The translations under genes and the position numbers were made by a program. This document shows, piece by piece, positions 37,587-45,061 of a stretch of DNA of 64,000 nucleotides. The notes below the pieces were generated by a model that worked only from the letters and a program-made list of their open reading frames with translations, was not told where the DNA came from and searched no databases. The stretch is taken from assembly GCA_965248715.1 (NCBI GenBank), contig CBDFKB010000007.1, positions 620,001 through 684,000 on the forward strand, written 5' to 3'. Each line of letters begins with the position of its first letter. Position 1 is the first letter of the stretch. This DNA is from CBDFKB01 sp965248715. GTDB lineage: Bacteria > Pseudomonadota > Alphaproteobacteria > Rhizobiales > Rhizobiaceae.

Positions 37587-37628
37587 TAGCAACACCCGCA
37601 ACTACCGTTGGCAAATAGGGAGATTTCC

Positions 37629-38240
37629 ATGACCTTGGTCGAACCAGCTAGTTTAGTCCTGGCTTCGGCAAGCCTACACCGGGCAAAATTGCTGGAGGCT
37701 GCCGGTGTGCCATTTATCGTGGATCCAGCCGACCTTGACGAACGTGTACTGGAAGCGCCCTTTGCCGGAACCGGGGCGACGGCGGCCGATATCGCGCTGG
37801 TATTGGCGCAAGCCAAAGCCGCGGATGTGGCTCAGCGCAATTTTACTGCGCTGGTGCTTGGTGCGGACCAAACCTTGTCCTTGGATGATCAGCTGCTGCA
37901 TAAAGTTGAAACCATGACCGACGCCCGGCGTAGATTGCTGGCCTTGTCGGGCCAACAACATCACCTGCACAGCGCCGTTGTTTTGATGCGCGAGGGCGAA
38001 ACGATTTGGCGGTATAGTGATACGGTGGGGATTTCTTTGCGTAAATTGACCCCTGAATTCATCGGTCGCTATCTGGCCGCCGCTGGTCCTGGAGTTCTTT
38101 CCTCGGTCGGCGTCTATCAGGTCGAGGGCCTCGGAATTCAGCTGATCGACAAAATCGACGGAAATTTCTTTTCGGTCATCGGTCTGCCCCTGTTGCCCTT
38201 GCTCGAACAATTACGCAATCTCGGGCAAATCGATGGCTGA
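37629..38240 (+). CDS. maf: Maf family nucleotide pyrophosphatase
   Basis: 203 residues from ATG 37629, which has AGGGAGA upstream; an in-frame TTG at 37608 is less likely. LVLASASLHRAKLLEAAGVPF is the canonical Maf opening, VLGADQTLSLDD supplies the catalytic Asp, and AGPGVLSSVGVYQVEGLGIQLIDKIDGNFFSVIGLPLLPLL closes the fold. Maf proteins hydrolyse noncanonical or pyrimidine nucleoside triphosphates. Its stop overlaps the aroE ATG (ATGGCTGA), suggesting coupling. Confidence 0.94.
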   Translation: MTLVEPASLVLASASLHRAKLLEAAGVPFIVDPADLDERVLEAPFAGTGATAADIALVLAQAKAADVAQRNFTALVLGADQTLSLDDQLLHKVETMTDARRRLLALSGQQHHLHSAVVLMREGETIWRYSDTVGISLRKLTPEFIGRYLAAAGPGVLSSVGVYQVEGLGIQLIDKIDGNFFSVIGLPLLPLLEQLRNLGQIDG

Positions 38241-39198
38241 ACCCGACCAAACCAGCCATAGAGCGTGTCACCCAAAAGTAGGTACCGGTTTTGGCAAAAA
38301 TGACACGCATAAACAAAGAGATAGCGCTGCGAAGCTATTCCAACGCTTCGTGACAAGCGCTAGCCTCGGCCCAAAGACATTTGTAACCGGGTGGCCGGTC
38401 GCCCATTCCAGATCACCATTGGTGCACAATTATTGGCTCAAACGTTATCGGATCCCCGGGCAATATATGAAAGTTGCCGCTTCGTCGGTCGATTTTCCGG
38501 CGTTAATGGACCGGGTCAGGGCCGGAGAATTCGTTGGTGGCAACATTACGGTACCGCACAAAGCGGCGGCTTACGAAAACGTCGACCAGTTGCAACCAAT
38601 GGCGGCCAGGCTCGGCGCGGTCAACACTGTGTGGGCACGAGACGGACAATTGTTTGGCGACAATACCGACAGTTATGGCTTCACCGCCAATTTAGATGCT
38701 TGCGTGCCCGGTTGGGACCAATCCCAGGTTGCAGTGATTATCGGTGCTGGCGGCGCCGCCCGGGCAATTGCCCCAGCACTGGCAGATCGCGGATTTAGCG
38801 ATATCCGCATTGCCAATCGCACCATCAAAAATGCCGAAATATTGTGCGCGCGGATCGGCCAAGGTGCAAGCGCCCACCCGCTGATTGCGGTTAACGAGTT
38901 AACGGCGGACGCCGGGTTGATCGTCAATACCACCTCGCTCGGCCTTAATAATGCGGGCACGCCGGATATCGATTTTGCAGCCGCCAATCCGGCGGCAATC
39001 GTTACCGACATAGTCTATGTGCCATTGGCGACCTCTTTTCTTGCCACTGCGCGAAAACACCAACTTCAAACCGTGGACGGATTGGGCATGCTATTGCATC
39101 AAGCAGCCCCCGGCTTTGAACGCTGGTACGGCATCCTTCCCGAAGTTACCCAGGAATTACGTGAATTGGTCGAAGCCGACATCGTAACGGCAGCATGA
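38233..39198 (+). CDS. aroE: Shikimate dehydrogenase AroE carrying a dispersed repeat in its N-terminal coding region
   Basis: 321 residues in frame. From Leu 46 on it is normal AroE: FVTGWPVAHSRSPLVHNYWL, the catalytic Lys in NITVPHKAAAYEN, Asp in LFGDNTDSYGF, and the NADP motif IIGAGGAARAIAPAL. Residues 10-45 are encoded by a whole copy of the dispersed repeat (38258-38363), which is open in this frame. Without it the protein would be about 285 residues, normal for the family. ATG 38233 overlaps the maf stop and is probably the ancestral start. A GTG at 38350, inside the repeat, would bypass most of the insert but has no evident ribosome-binding site. The coaE start overlaps its stop by four bases. 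Confidence 0.93.
   Translation: MAEPDQTSHRACHPKVGTGFGKNDTHKQRDSAAKLFQRFVTSASLGPKTFVTGWPVAHSRSPLVHNYWLKRYRIPGQYMKVAASSVDFPALMDRVRAGEFVGGNITVPHKAAAYENVDQLQPMAARLGAVNTVWARDGQLFGDNTDSYGFTANLDACVPGWDQSQVAVIIGAGGAARAIAPALADRGFSDIRIANRTIKNAEILCARIGQGASAHPLIAVNELTADAGLIVNTTSLGLNNAGTPDIDFAAANPAAIVTDIVYVPLATSFLATARKHQLQTVDGLGMLLHQAAPGFERWYGILPEVTQELRELVEADIVTAA
38258..38363 (+). repeat. Dispersed double-hairpin repeat, copy E (inside aroE)
   Basis: Complete 106-bp copy, ATAG at the left end and CTAG at the right, both hairpins intact. It is translated as part of aroE in a stop-free frame (HRACHPKVGTGFGKND ...). Confidence 0.92.
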
Positions 39199-39785
39199 TC
39201 ATCATCGGCCTTACCGGTTCGATCGGCATGGGAAAATCGACCACGGCACAAATGTTTGTTGACGAGGGTATTGCGGTCCACGACGCTGACCAGGTGGTAC
39301 ACAAACTCTATCACGGGCACGCGGCAACCTTGATCGAACAGGCATTTCCCGGCACCACAAACCATGGCGTGGTTGACCGTGATAAACTTGGCGCAAAAGT
39401 ATTTGGTGACCCCAAGGCGTTGGCCGAACTGGAACAGATCGTCCATCCGTTAGTACGCAAAGAAGAGCAGGGGTTTCTCGATCAGGCCAAAGCAAGGCGC
39501 GCCGATATGGTGGTACTCGACATTCCGTTGCTTTTTGAAACCGGCGGTCACCACCGGGTCGACCGAATAGTCGTTGTCACCACAAACGCGGATGAACAAC
39601 AACGCCGGGTTTTGCAACGCCAGGGCATGACCAAGGAAAAATTCGCCAACATCAAAAATCGCCAGGTGGCCGATGAGCAAAAACGCGCCAAGGCCGACTT
39701 TCTGGTCGACACTTCCGAAGGGATTGAAGCAGCACGCCACCAGGTGCGCGAAATCATCAAAAAACTGCGCACCTGCGCGACCTGA
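39195..39785 (+). CDS. coaE: Dephospho-CoA kinase
   Basis: 196 residues. P-loop IIIGLTGSIGMGKSTTAQMF, followed by VHDADQVVHKLYHGHA and LVVDIPLLFETGG-like VVLDIPLLFETGGH, and the lid RRVLQRQGMTKEKFANIKNRQ. Last step of CoA synthesis. It overlaps aroE by four bases (ATGA); maf-aroE-coaE-dnaQ is the conserved origin-proximal order. Confidence 0.95.
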   Translation: MIIIGLTGSIGMGKSTTAQMFVDEGIAVHDADQVVHKLYHGHAATLIEQAFPGTTNHGVVDRDKLGAKVFGDPKALAELEQIVHPLVRKEEQGFLDQAKARRADMVVLDIPLLFETGGHHRVDRIVVVTTNADEQQRRVLQRQGMTKEKFANIKNRQVADEQKRAKADFLVDTSEGIEAARHQVREIIKKLRTCAT

Positions 39786-39836
39786 GCCGACTATCGACCA
39801 ACTAAATTTCCGGAATTAAAGCACCTGAACCCGGCT

Positions 39837-39942
39837 CCAGCGCTTGTCACCAAGCGTTTGGATGGTTTCGTCGCGCTATCGCTTTGTTTATGCGTATCAT
39901 TTTTCGCAAAACCGGTACCCACTTTTGGGTGACACGCTCTAA
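39837..39942 (-). repeat. Dispersed double-hairpin repeat, copy F
   Basis: Reverse orientation, between coaE and dnaQ. The ends are degenerate (CCAG and CTAA in place of CTAG). The GGTACC core and both stems are recognisable. Confidence 0.88.
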
Positions 39943-40091
39943 TCGGCGGCAATATTACCAAATGTGGTATAAGGGCGGCGCCAACATTTTGTTGATAGCC
40001 GGCCGAAAACCTTAGCTAACTCTACCCTCATGTGGCTAGTCGCCGCATGTTGCTGTCAGCAATCGGTTTTGCACGAAATGGAGACCTCATA

Positions 40092-40805
40092 TTGCGCGAG
40101 ATAATTTTCGATACCGAAACCACCGGCCTAAGCGCAAGGGACGGCGACCGCATTATCGAACTTGGCGCGGTTGAAATGGTCAACCGGTTTGTTACCGGCA
40201 AAACCTTTCACCATCTTATTAGTCCCGGCGAGCGGATCATTCACCCGGACGCAATGGCGGTGCACGGCATCACCGATGCTGATGTCAAAGACAAGCCGGC
40301 CTTCGCCGATATCGTCGACCAGTTCTTCGAATTCGTTGCCGATGGTAACCTGGTCGCCCATAATGCCAGTTTCGACATGAGCTTCATCAATGCAGAACTA
40401 AAAAGGCTTTCCAGGCCGCCCTTTCCGCAAGATCGGGTGATCGACACCCTACAGATTGCCCGCCGCAAACATACTTCCGGACAAAATTCTCTCGACGCGC
40501 TTTGCAAGCGCTACGGCATCGACAATTCCCATCGCACCCAACACGGCGCGCTGCTTGATTCCGAATTGTTGGCCGAAGTCTACATTGAACTGCTGGGCGG
40601 CAAGCAGACCAGCCTAACTTTGGTATCCGACCAGGCTTTGGGCACGTCCTCGTCAACTACCCATACCGGGGTCAATGACCGCAAGGTGCTGCAAAGGTCC
40701 AAATCACTCGCTACCAGGTTGAGCAACGAGGATGCCGCGCGCCACGAAAAATTCGTTCGCGCCAATATCGAGCGGTCTTTGTGGCTGCCAACCGATAAAC
40801 CCTAA
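40092..40805 (+). CDS. dnaQ: DNA polymerase III epsilon subunit (DnaQ)
   Basis: 237 residues if started at TTG 40092, which places Leu/fMet-REIIFDTETTG at the N-terminus as in relatives and has GGAGA upstream. The frame is open to 40032 with ATG 40047 as an alternative. Proofreading motifs: Exo I DTETTG with D and E, Exo II LVAHNASFDMSFINAEL, Exo III HGALLDSELLAEVYI. Supplies 3'-5' proofreading to the replicase. Its TAA stop is directly followed by the CTAG of a dispersed repeat. Confidence 0.95.
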   Translation: MREIIFDTETTGLSARDGDRIIELGAVEMVNRFVTGKTFHHLISPGERIIHPDAMAVHGITDADVKDKPAFADIVDQFFEFVADGNLVAHNASFDMSFINAELKRLSRPPFPQDRVIDTLQIARRKHTSGQNSLDALCKRYGIDNSHRTQHGALLDSELLAEVYIELLGGKQTSLTLVSDQALGTSSSTTHTGVNDRKVLQRSKSLATRLSNEDAARHEKFVRANIERSLWLPTDKP

Positions 40806-40911
40806 CTAGAGCGTGTCACCCAAAAGTGGGTACCGGTTTTGAGAAAAATAACACGCATAAATAAAGAGATAGCGCGACGAAGCTATTCCAACGCTTCGTG
40901 ACAAGCGCTAC
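40806..40911 (+). repeat. Dispersed double-hairpin repeat, copy G
   Basis: Starts with CTAG directly after the dnaQ stop and ends GCGCTAC. Immediately to its right, 40915-40958 resembles the GGTTTTCGG-AAAA portion of a further degraded copy. It lies between the convergent dnaQ and secB genes. Confidence 0.88.
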
Positions 40912-40965
40912 AGCAACGGTAGAAACCGGTTTTCGGAAAATAAGAAGCGTAAAAATACAAATCGG

Positions 40966-41469
40966 TTAGGCATCAGCCGTGGGCGCCGGTTGTGTTTGTT
41001 GCTCGGCCAGCCGGTTCTGGTACAATTGTGCGAAATCGACCGGGTCGATCATCAATGGTGGGAAACCACCATTGCGGGTGGTATCGGAAACAATCTGCCG
41101 CGCATAGGGAAACAGCAATCGCGGGCATTCGATTAACACAACTGGATGGATCGAATCTTGCGGTACGCCGATGATGCGGAACACCCCGCCATATTGCAGT
41201 TCCACATTAAACAACACGTCTTCACCGGCAGTCGCTTTTGCTTCCAAACGGATTTCCACTTCGTAATCGGTCTCCGCAAGTGGATTGGCATTTACATTGA
41301 TGTTGATGTTGATCTCAGGGGCAGTTTCCCGCGGTTGCAGCGAAATCGGAGCACCAGGGTTTTCGAACGATAAATCCTTGATATATTGCGCCATCACATT
41401 GAGCGATGGCGCCTGACCATTACCTGCTGGCACCGCTTCTTTGCTCGCTTGAGTTGGTTTCTTGGCCAT
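40966..41469 (-). CDS. secB: Protein-export chaperone SecB
   Basis: 167 residues from ATG 41469; the frame runs further upstream but the family begins MAKKP...NVMAQYIKDLSFENPGAP. Contains INVNANPLAETDYEVEIRLEA, FNVELQYGGVFRI and the conserved ARQIVSDTTRNGGFPPLMIDPVDFAQLY. The tetrameric cytoplasmic chaperone keeps preproteins unfolded for SecA. Located near dnaQ and fxsA, a common alphaproteobacterial grouping. Confidence 0.95.
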   Translation of the reverse strand: MAKKPTQASKEAVPAGNGQAPSLNVMAQYIKDLSFENPGAPISLQPRETAPEINININVNANPLAETDYEVEIRLEAKATAGEDVLFNVELQYGGVFRIIGVPQDSIHPVVLIECPRLLFPYARQIVSDTTRNGGFPPLMIDPVDFAQLYQNRLAEQQTQPAPTADA

Positions 41470-41753
41470 GCTGGTACACTCCTTGGCGATGACCCGATAA
41501 ATCGCCGATTTGCTAAACTTGATGGCCTGATCGCGAAATGAACTATTGCGCAAGCGCGCGCCAAACCGGTTGCGCAATTTAGATCAGTCCGGGTTCCTTT
41601 TGATCAATAAGCATTAAGGCAGCGACATCGACCGCCGACGCCGCTGCAAAACCAATGCTGCGGGTCCCAATGTCCAGCCCGGCTCTAACATGGAGAATGG
41701 GATGAAACAACTGGTCTTTGGGAGATAGCTCGCTTGTGAGCCTGGGCCTGGCG

Positions 41754-42281
41754 TCAGTCTTTTGGTCGCCAAGGGGAATTCGGATCGGCGGCCTCGCCAT
41801 AATCTTCAGGATCGAGATCGACCACCTTGCCGCCCGGACCAGGACCCGCGCCGTCTTTTGGCGAAAACCGGTTACCCATACCGCCGTTTGCACCGCCGCC
41901 GCCAGCCGCCACAACATTTCCAACCAAATGGATATGGCGCGCAGCAAACCCCCATATCGCGGTTCTAACCAGCGGCACGAATAATAAAAACCCGATACTG
42001 TCGGTTACGAAACCAGGCGTGAGTAACAAAATTCCCGCAACCATAATCAGAACCCCGTGGCCGATCTCCAGTCCAGGAAGCCGACCATCATCGATCGCGA
42101 TACGAATCCGGCCCAGTGCAACCAACCCTTGTAAACGCAACAATACGGTGCCGATAATCGCGGTGATCAGCACCAGCGACAAAGTTGCAAACACCCCTAT
42201 TTCCGATCCGATGACCACAAAGACGCCTATCTCCAGGACCGGAATGATCAAAAGCGCGAGCGGGATTAAGGTTAGCGGCAT
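41754..42281 (-). CDS. FxsA family membrane protein
   Basis: 175 residues from ATG 42281, the first Met before the membrane part. Three or four hydrophobic segments: LTLIPLALLIIPVLEIGVFVVIG, ATLSLVLITAIIGTVLLRLQG, GVLIMVAGILLLTPGFVTDSIGFLLFVPLVRTAIW. The GFVTDSIGFLL segment is characteristic of FxsA. The C-terminus is Gly/Asp-rich and cytoplasmic. In E. coli, overproduction of FxsA counteracts phage F-exclusion; its normal role is unknown. Divergent from the Tim44-like gene, with about 250 bases of promoter region. Confidence 0.9.
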   Translation of the reverse strand: MPLTLIPLALLIIPVLEIGVFVVIGSEIGVFATLSLVLITAIIGTVLLRLQGLVALGRIRIAIDDGRLPGLEIGHGVLIMVAGILLLTPGFVTDSIGFLLFVPLVRTAIWGFAARHIHLVGNVVAAGGGGANGGMGNRFSPKDGAGPGPGGKVVDLDPEDYGEAADPNSPWRPKD

Positions 42282-42532
42282 ATAATGACGGCCTTTGCAG
42301 CGAAACATTGCAAACGGTTGATACTGGCGCAATATAGGAACCGGCTAGGCCGTGCGCCAGCAGCGGATCGGCCGATCCTCTGCCCCAGGACCTAATTGCC
42401 GGTTTGATTCATTGCACAGAGTGGTTATATCATGCGTTAAATCGCCGGGAATTCGATTGAATTCAATATTTCCCGGCCAACCACCTGCCTGAGATCGAAT
42501 GCCGGATGCCGGCAGTCCGTGTCTTGGCGAAT

Positions 42533-43258
42533 ATGGCGACCATTATGCAGTTTGCAGATCTTTCAACCATTATCACCTTTGTCATTGCTTTGGTGATATT
42601 CCTCAAGCTGCGCAGCATCCTTGGCCGCCGCACCGGCAATGAGCGCCAGCGTTTCGACCCACGAATGAAGCGCAGCGCCGAATATGCTGACGATGGGGAC
42701 AATGTGGTCAGCCTACCACCAAGGGGCGAAAGTCAAGCCAAGGTACAGGAACGCACCGACAAGCGGATCAGCGAATTGATCTCCCGCCACGCCAAGCCGC
42801 GTACCAAATTGGCCAAGGCATTGACGGCAATATGCAACGCCGATCCTGAATTCATTCCGGACCAGTTTCTCGACGGTGCACGCATGGCCTACGAAATGAT
42901 CGTGTCGGCCTACGCCGATGGCGACCGCAAAACCTTGAAAAATCTCCTGTCGAGGGAAGTTTTCGACGGTTTTGCCACCGCGATCAAGGAACGGGAAGAA
43001 AAGGGTGAAATCATCCAATCGCAATTTGTCGGCATCGAGAGTGCGAGCCTTACCGCTGCGGTAATGACCGGCAGTGAAGCCCATGTTTCGGTCAAATTCA
43101 TCAGTCAAATCATATCCGCAACCCTTGACAGCACCGGTTCCGTGGTCGATGGCGACCCCGAGCAGGTAGCAGAGGTCGTAGATGTTTGGACATTCGCGCG
43201 CGACACTAATTCCGGCGATCCGAATTGGAAACTGGTGGCGACCGAATCGGTCGACTGA
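42533..43258 (+). CDS. Tim44-like domain protein
   Basis: 241 residues from ATG 42533 (42506 and 42545 are alternatives). One N-terminal membrane anchor (LSTIITFVIALVIFLKLRSILG), a charged linker, then the Tim44/TimA domain: FLDGARMAYEMIVSAYADGDRKTLKNLLSREVFDGFATAIKEREEKG ... VDVWTFARDTNSGDPNWKLVAT. In Alphaproteobacteria this protein is an inner-membrane homologue of mitochondrial Tim44, possibly tied to protein transport. It is followed directly by the Smr gene; a murein transglycosylase gene (mltA) that I would expect between them is absent. Confidence 0.9.
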   Translation: MATIMQFADLSTIITFVIALVIFLKLRSILGRRTGNERQRFDPRMKRSAEYADDGDNVVSLPPRGESQAKVQERTDKRISELISRHAKPRTKLAKALTAICNADPEFIPDQFLDGARMAYEMIVSAYADGDRKTLKNLLSREVFDGFATAIKEREEKGEIIQSQFVGIESASLTAAVMTGSEAHVSVKFISQIISATLDSTGSVVDGDPEQVAEVVDVWTFARDTNSGDPNWKLVATESVD

Positions 43259-43336
43259 CTGCTTTCGCTGGCGGCGAACGCATAGGTTGGCAATATCTCA
43301 TCAATTTCTCGATTGTTCTCAGTCAGAGCCGGCGTA

Positions 43337-43885
43337 ATGGCACAGCGCGGCCGAAAAAACCTGAGTGAAGAAGACCACAAGACCTGGAGCCGGTTTTCCA
43401 GAACCGTCAAGCCGTTGCCACGCATGAAGCCGGATCCGGTCGCGGAAACCCCGCTCAGCGCGGCAAAAACTGTCGACGTGCCGAAACCGCCAAAAAAACC
43501 TCCACTGCCAGCGCCGCAAAAAACTCCGGAGCGAGCCGCAACCCCCCAATCGGCAAAACACCCAATCGATGACCGGACTAGGCGCAAGATTGCTCGCGGC
43601 CGGGTTAGTCTTGATGATCGTATCGATTTGCACGGCATGACCCACGACCGGGCCAAAACCACACTTACCGCGTTTCTTGTCCGATGCCATCGCGCCGGTG
43701 ATCGCACGGTTTTGGTTATCACCGGCAAAGGCTCGGTCGGCGAAGGGGTATTGCGCAATGCCTTACCACGCTGGCTTGCCACCGAACCACTTGCGGCCAT
43801 GGTCTCGGGCTACACTGCTGCCGACCGCAAACATGGCGGCGAAGGTGCGTTCTATGTCCGGTTGAAACGTTTGCCGGGCAACTAG
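43337..43885 (+). CDS. Smr domain protein
   Basis: 182 residues from ATG 43337. The N-terminal half is a Pro/Lys-rich linker (VPKPPKKPPLPAPQKTPE). The C-terminal Smr domain has the DLHGMTHDRA motif, VLVITGKGSVGEGVLR, and WLATEPLAAMVSGYTAADRKHGGEGAFYVRLKR. Related Smr domains are nicking nucleases or RNA-binding modules. The stop codon TAG (43883-43885) is part of the CTAG at the start of repeat copy H. Confidence 0.9.
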   Translation: MAQRGRKNLSEEDHKTWSRFSRTVKPLPRMKPDPVAETPLSAAKTVDVPKPPKKPPLPAPQKTPERAATPQSAKHPIDDRTRRKIARGRVSLDDRIDLHGMTHDRAKTTLTAFLVRCHRAGDRTVLVITGKGSVGEGVLRNALPRWLATEPLAAMVSGYTAADRKHGGEGAFYVRLKRLPGN

Positions 43886-43987
43886 AACACTTTTCGCGAT
43901 TTGTGAATCGCAAAAAGTGTTCTATCTATTTGTTTTATAGCACAATTTTCCTGAAAACCGGCCACCACTTTTCAGATTGTGCTCTAA
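43882..43987 (-). repeat. Dispersed double-hairpin repeat, copy H (strongly diverged, both stems covarying)
   Basis: Same layout as the family in reverse orientation (CTATCT-ATTTGTTTTAT spacer, AAACCGG core, GCTCTAAT end) but most stem bases differ. Hairpin at 43885-43922: GAACACTTTTCGCGATT pairs with AATCGCAAAAAGTGTTC with one mismatch around TGTG. The second hairpin has outer AGCACAAT (43939) with ATTGTGCT (43976) and inner CTGAAAA (43951) with TTTTCAG (43969), all perfect. Confidence 0.8.
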
Positions 43988-44007
43988 TAGCCCAGCATCG
44001 GCCTTTA

Positions 44008-44988
44008 TCAAAACAGGCCGCGCAGCTCGGCAAGCTTATCGTTGACCAACCAGCCATAATAATTTTCCTGCGGATATTTGATTTTTTTGCCGTTACCCAG
44101 CCGTTGGCTATTTTCACGGGCAAGCTTTTTGGCACGTTTTCGCACATCGCCCAAATTATAAAGCGTAGCGGTTAGTCCAGGATTACCGGAAATGTCGAAC
44201 CCGGCAATATCCTTGTAGGCATCAATCGATATTCGGATTACTGCTGCCACATAAGCAAGGGTGGAATCCGGCTCCATGATGGTGCGATAGACTTTCGGCG
44301 CCTCGGCAGCGGTCAATTTTGGCAGGAAACTGACCTTGCGTACCAGATCATTGGTTTTAAGCGCGGTTAGCGGATTAAGTTGGCCCAGTCCAAAAGTCTG
44401 GCCGGCATAAAACGGTTGAAAAAACACCCGGCCGAACCTTTTGTCGGGATAGGCCCGCCCGCTGACGGTTTTGCCGCGGAAAGATTTTTCAAAAACCGCT
44501 TCTCGGCACGACCACAAATCGTAATTGTCGATAAATTTCTGGCAGTTGGCAAATTGCGGCCGCGCGACAAATGCCTCAACCGGCTCACCCTTATATTGAA
44601 ACTGAAAGCGCGATTCGAAATAAGACAACGCCTTGACATAATAGGTCTGCAAACGGTCGAGCGCGTCCACATTATAGGTGTGTTCACCAACCAGCGCCCC
44701 GACCATATGCATCGGATCGATGCCATATCGAGCCGCCGTAGCACGGATTTTCCCAACTAACTGCCGGTCCTTTTGTAATAATGATCGGACTTTTTGATAT
44801 TTCGCTTCAAAGGTCGAACCAGTCTGCTTGGTGCGGCTGATCGCCCCCGACGAAATTGCCGGCTGGGTGGCGTTACGGTTGCCCTGCGGCACGGTGATAA
44901 GTGGGCCGGACAAGGCTTCGTTAGCCAAGACCGCCATAAATGTGGCAAGCAAAATTGCGATCAAAGGCCGGGACATGTTACCAACCAT
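44008..44988 (-). CDS. DUF1402-like secreted protein, lysozyme-like
   Basis: 326 residues with an N-terminal signal sequence (RPLIAILLATFMAVLANEALSG). The body contains RYGIDPMHMVGALVGEHTYNVDALDRLQTYYVKAL, AGQTFGLGQLNPLTALKTNDLV and LTATLYNLGDVRKRAKKLA. The first Glu and the GLGQ and YN-G motifs recall lytic transglycosylases and goose-type lysozymes. I recognise it as the alphaproteobacterial DUF1402 family, from memory and not by search. It may cut peptidoglycan in the periplasm. Met 5 (44976) is an alternative start. Monocistronic, downstream of hslU on the same strand. Confidence 0.75.
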   Translation of the reverse strand: MVGNMSRPLIAILLATFMAVLANEALSGPLITVPQGNRNATQPAISSGAISRTKQTGSTFEAKYQKVRSLLQKDRQLVGKIRATAARYGIDPMHMVGALVGEHTYNVDALDRLQTYYVKALSYFESRFQFQYKGEPVEAFVARPQFANCQKFIDNYDLWSCREAVFEKSFRGKTVSGRAYPDKRFGRVFFQPFYAGQTFGLGQLNPLTALKTNDLVRKVSFLPKLTAAEAPKVYRTIMEPDSTLAYVAAVIRISIDAYKDIAGFDISGNPGLTATLYNLGDVRKRAKKLARENSQRLGNGKKIKYPQENYYGWLVNDKLAELRGLF

Positions 44989-45061
44989 AAATATCCACAG
45001 GCCCTAACCACCTTTCTGGCGTAATGGCACCGCGCTGTCGAGCGCAGTAATAGTATTACTC

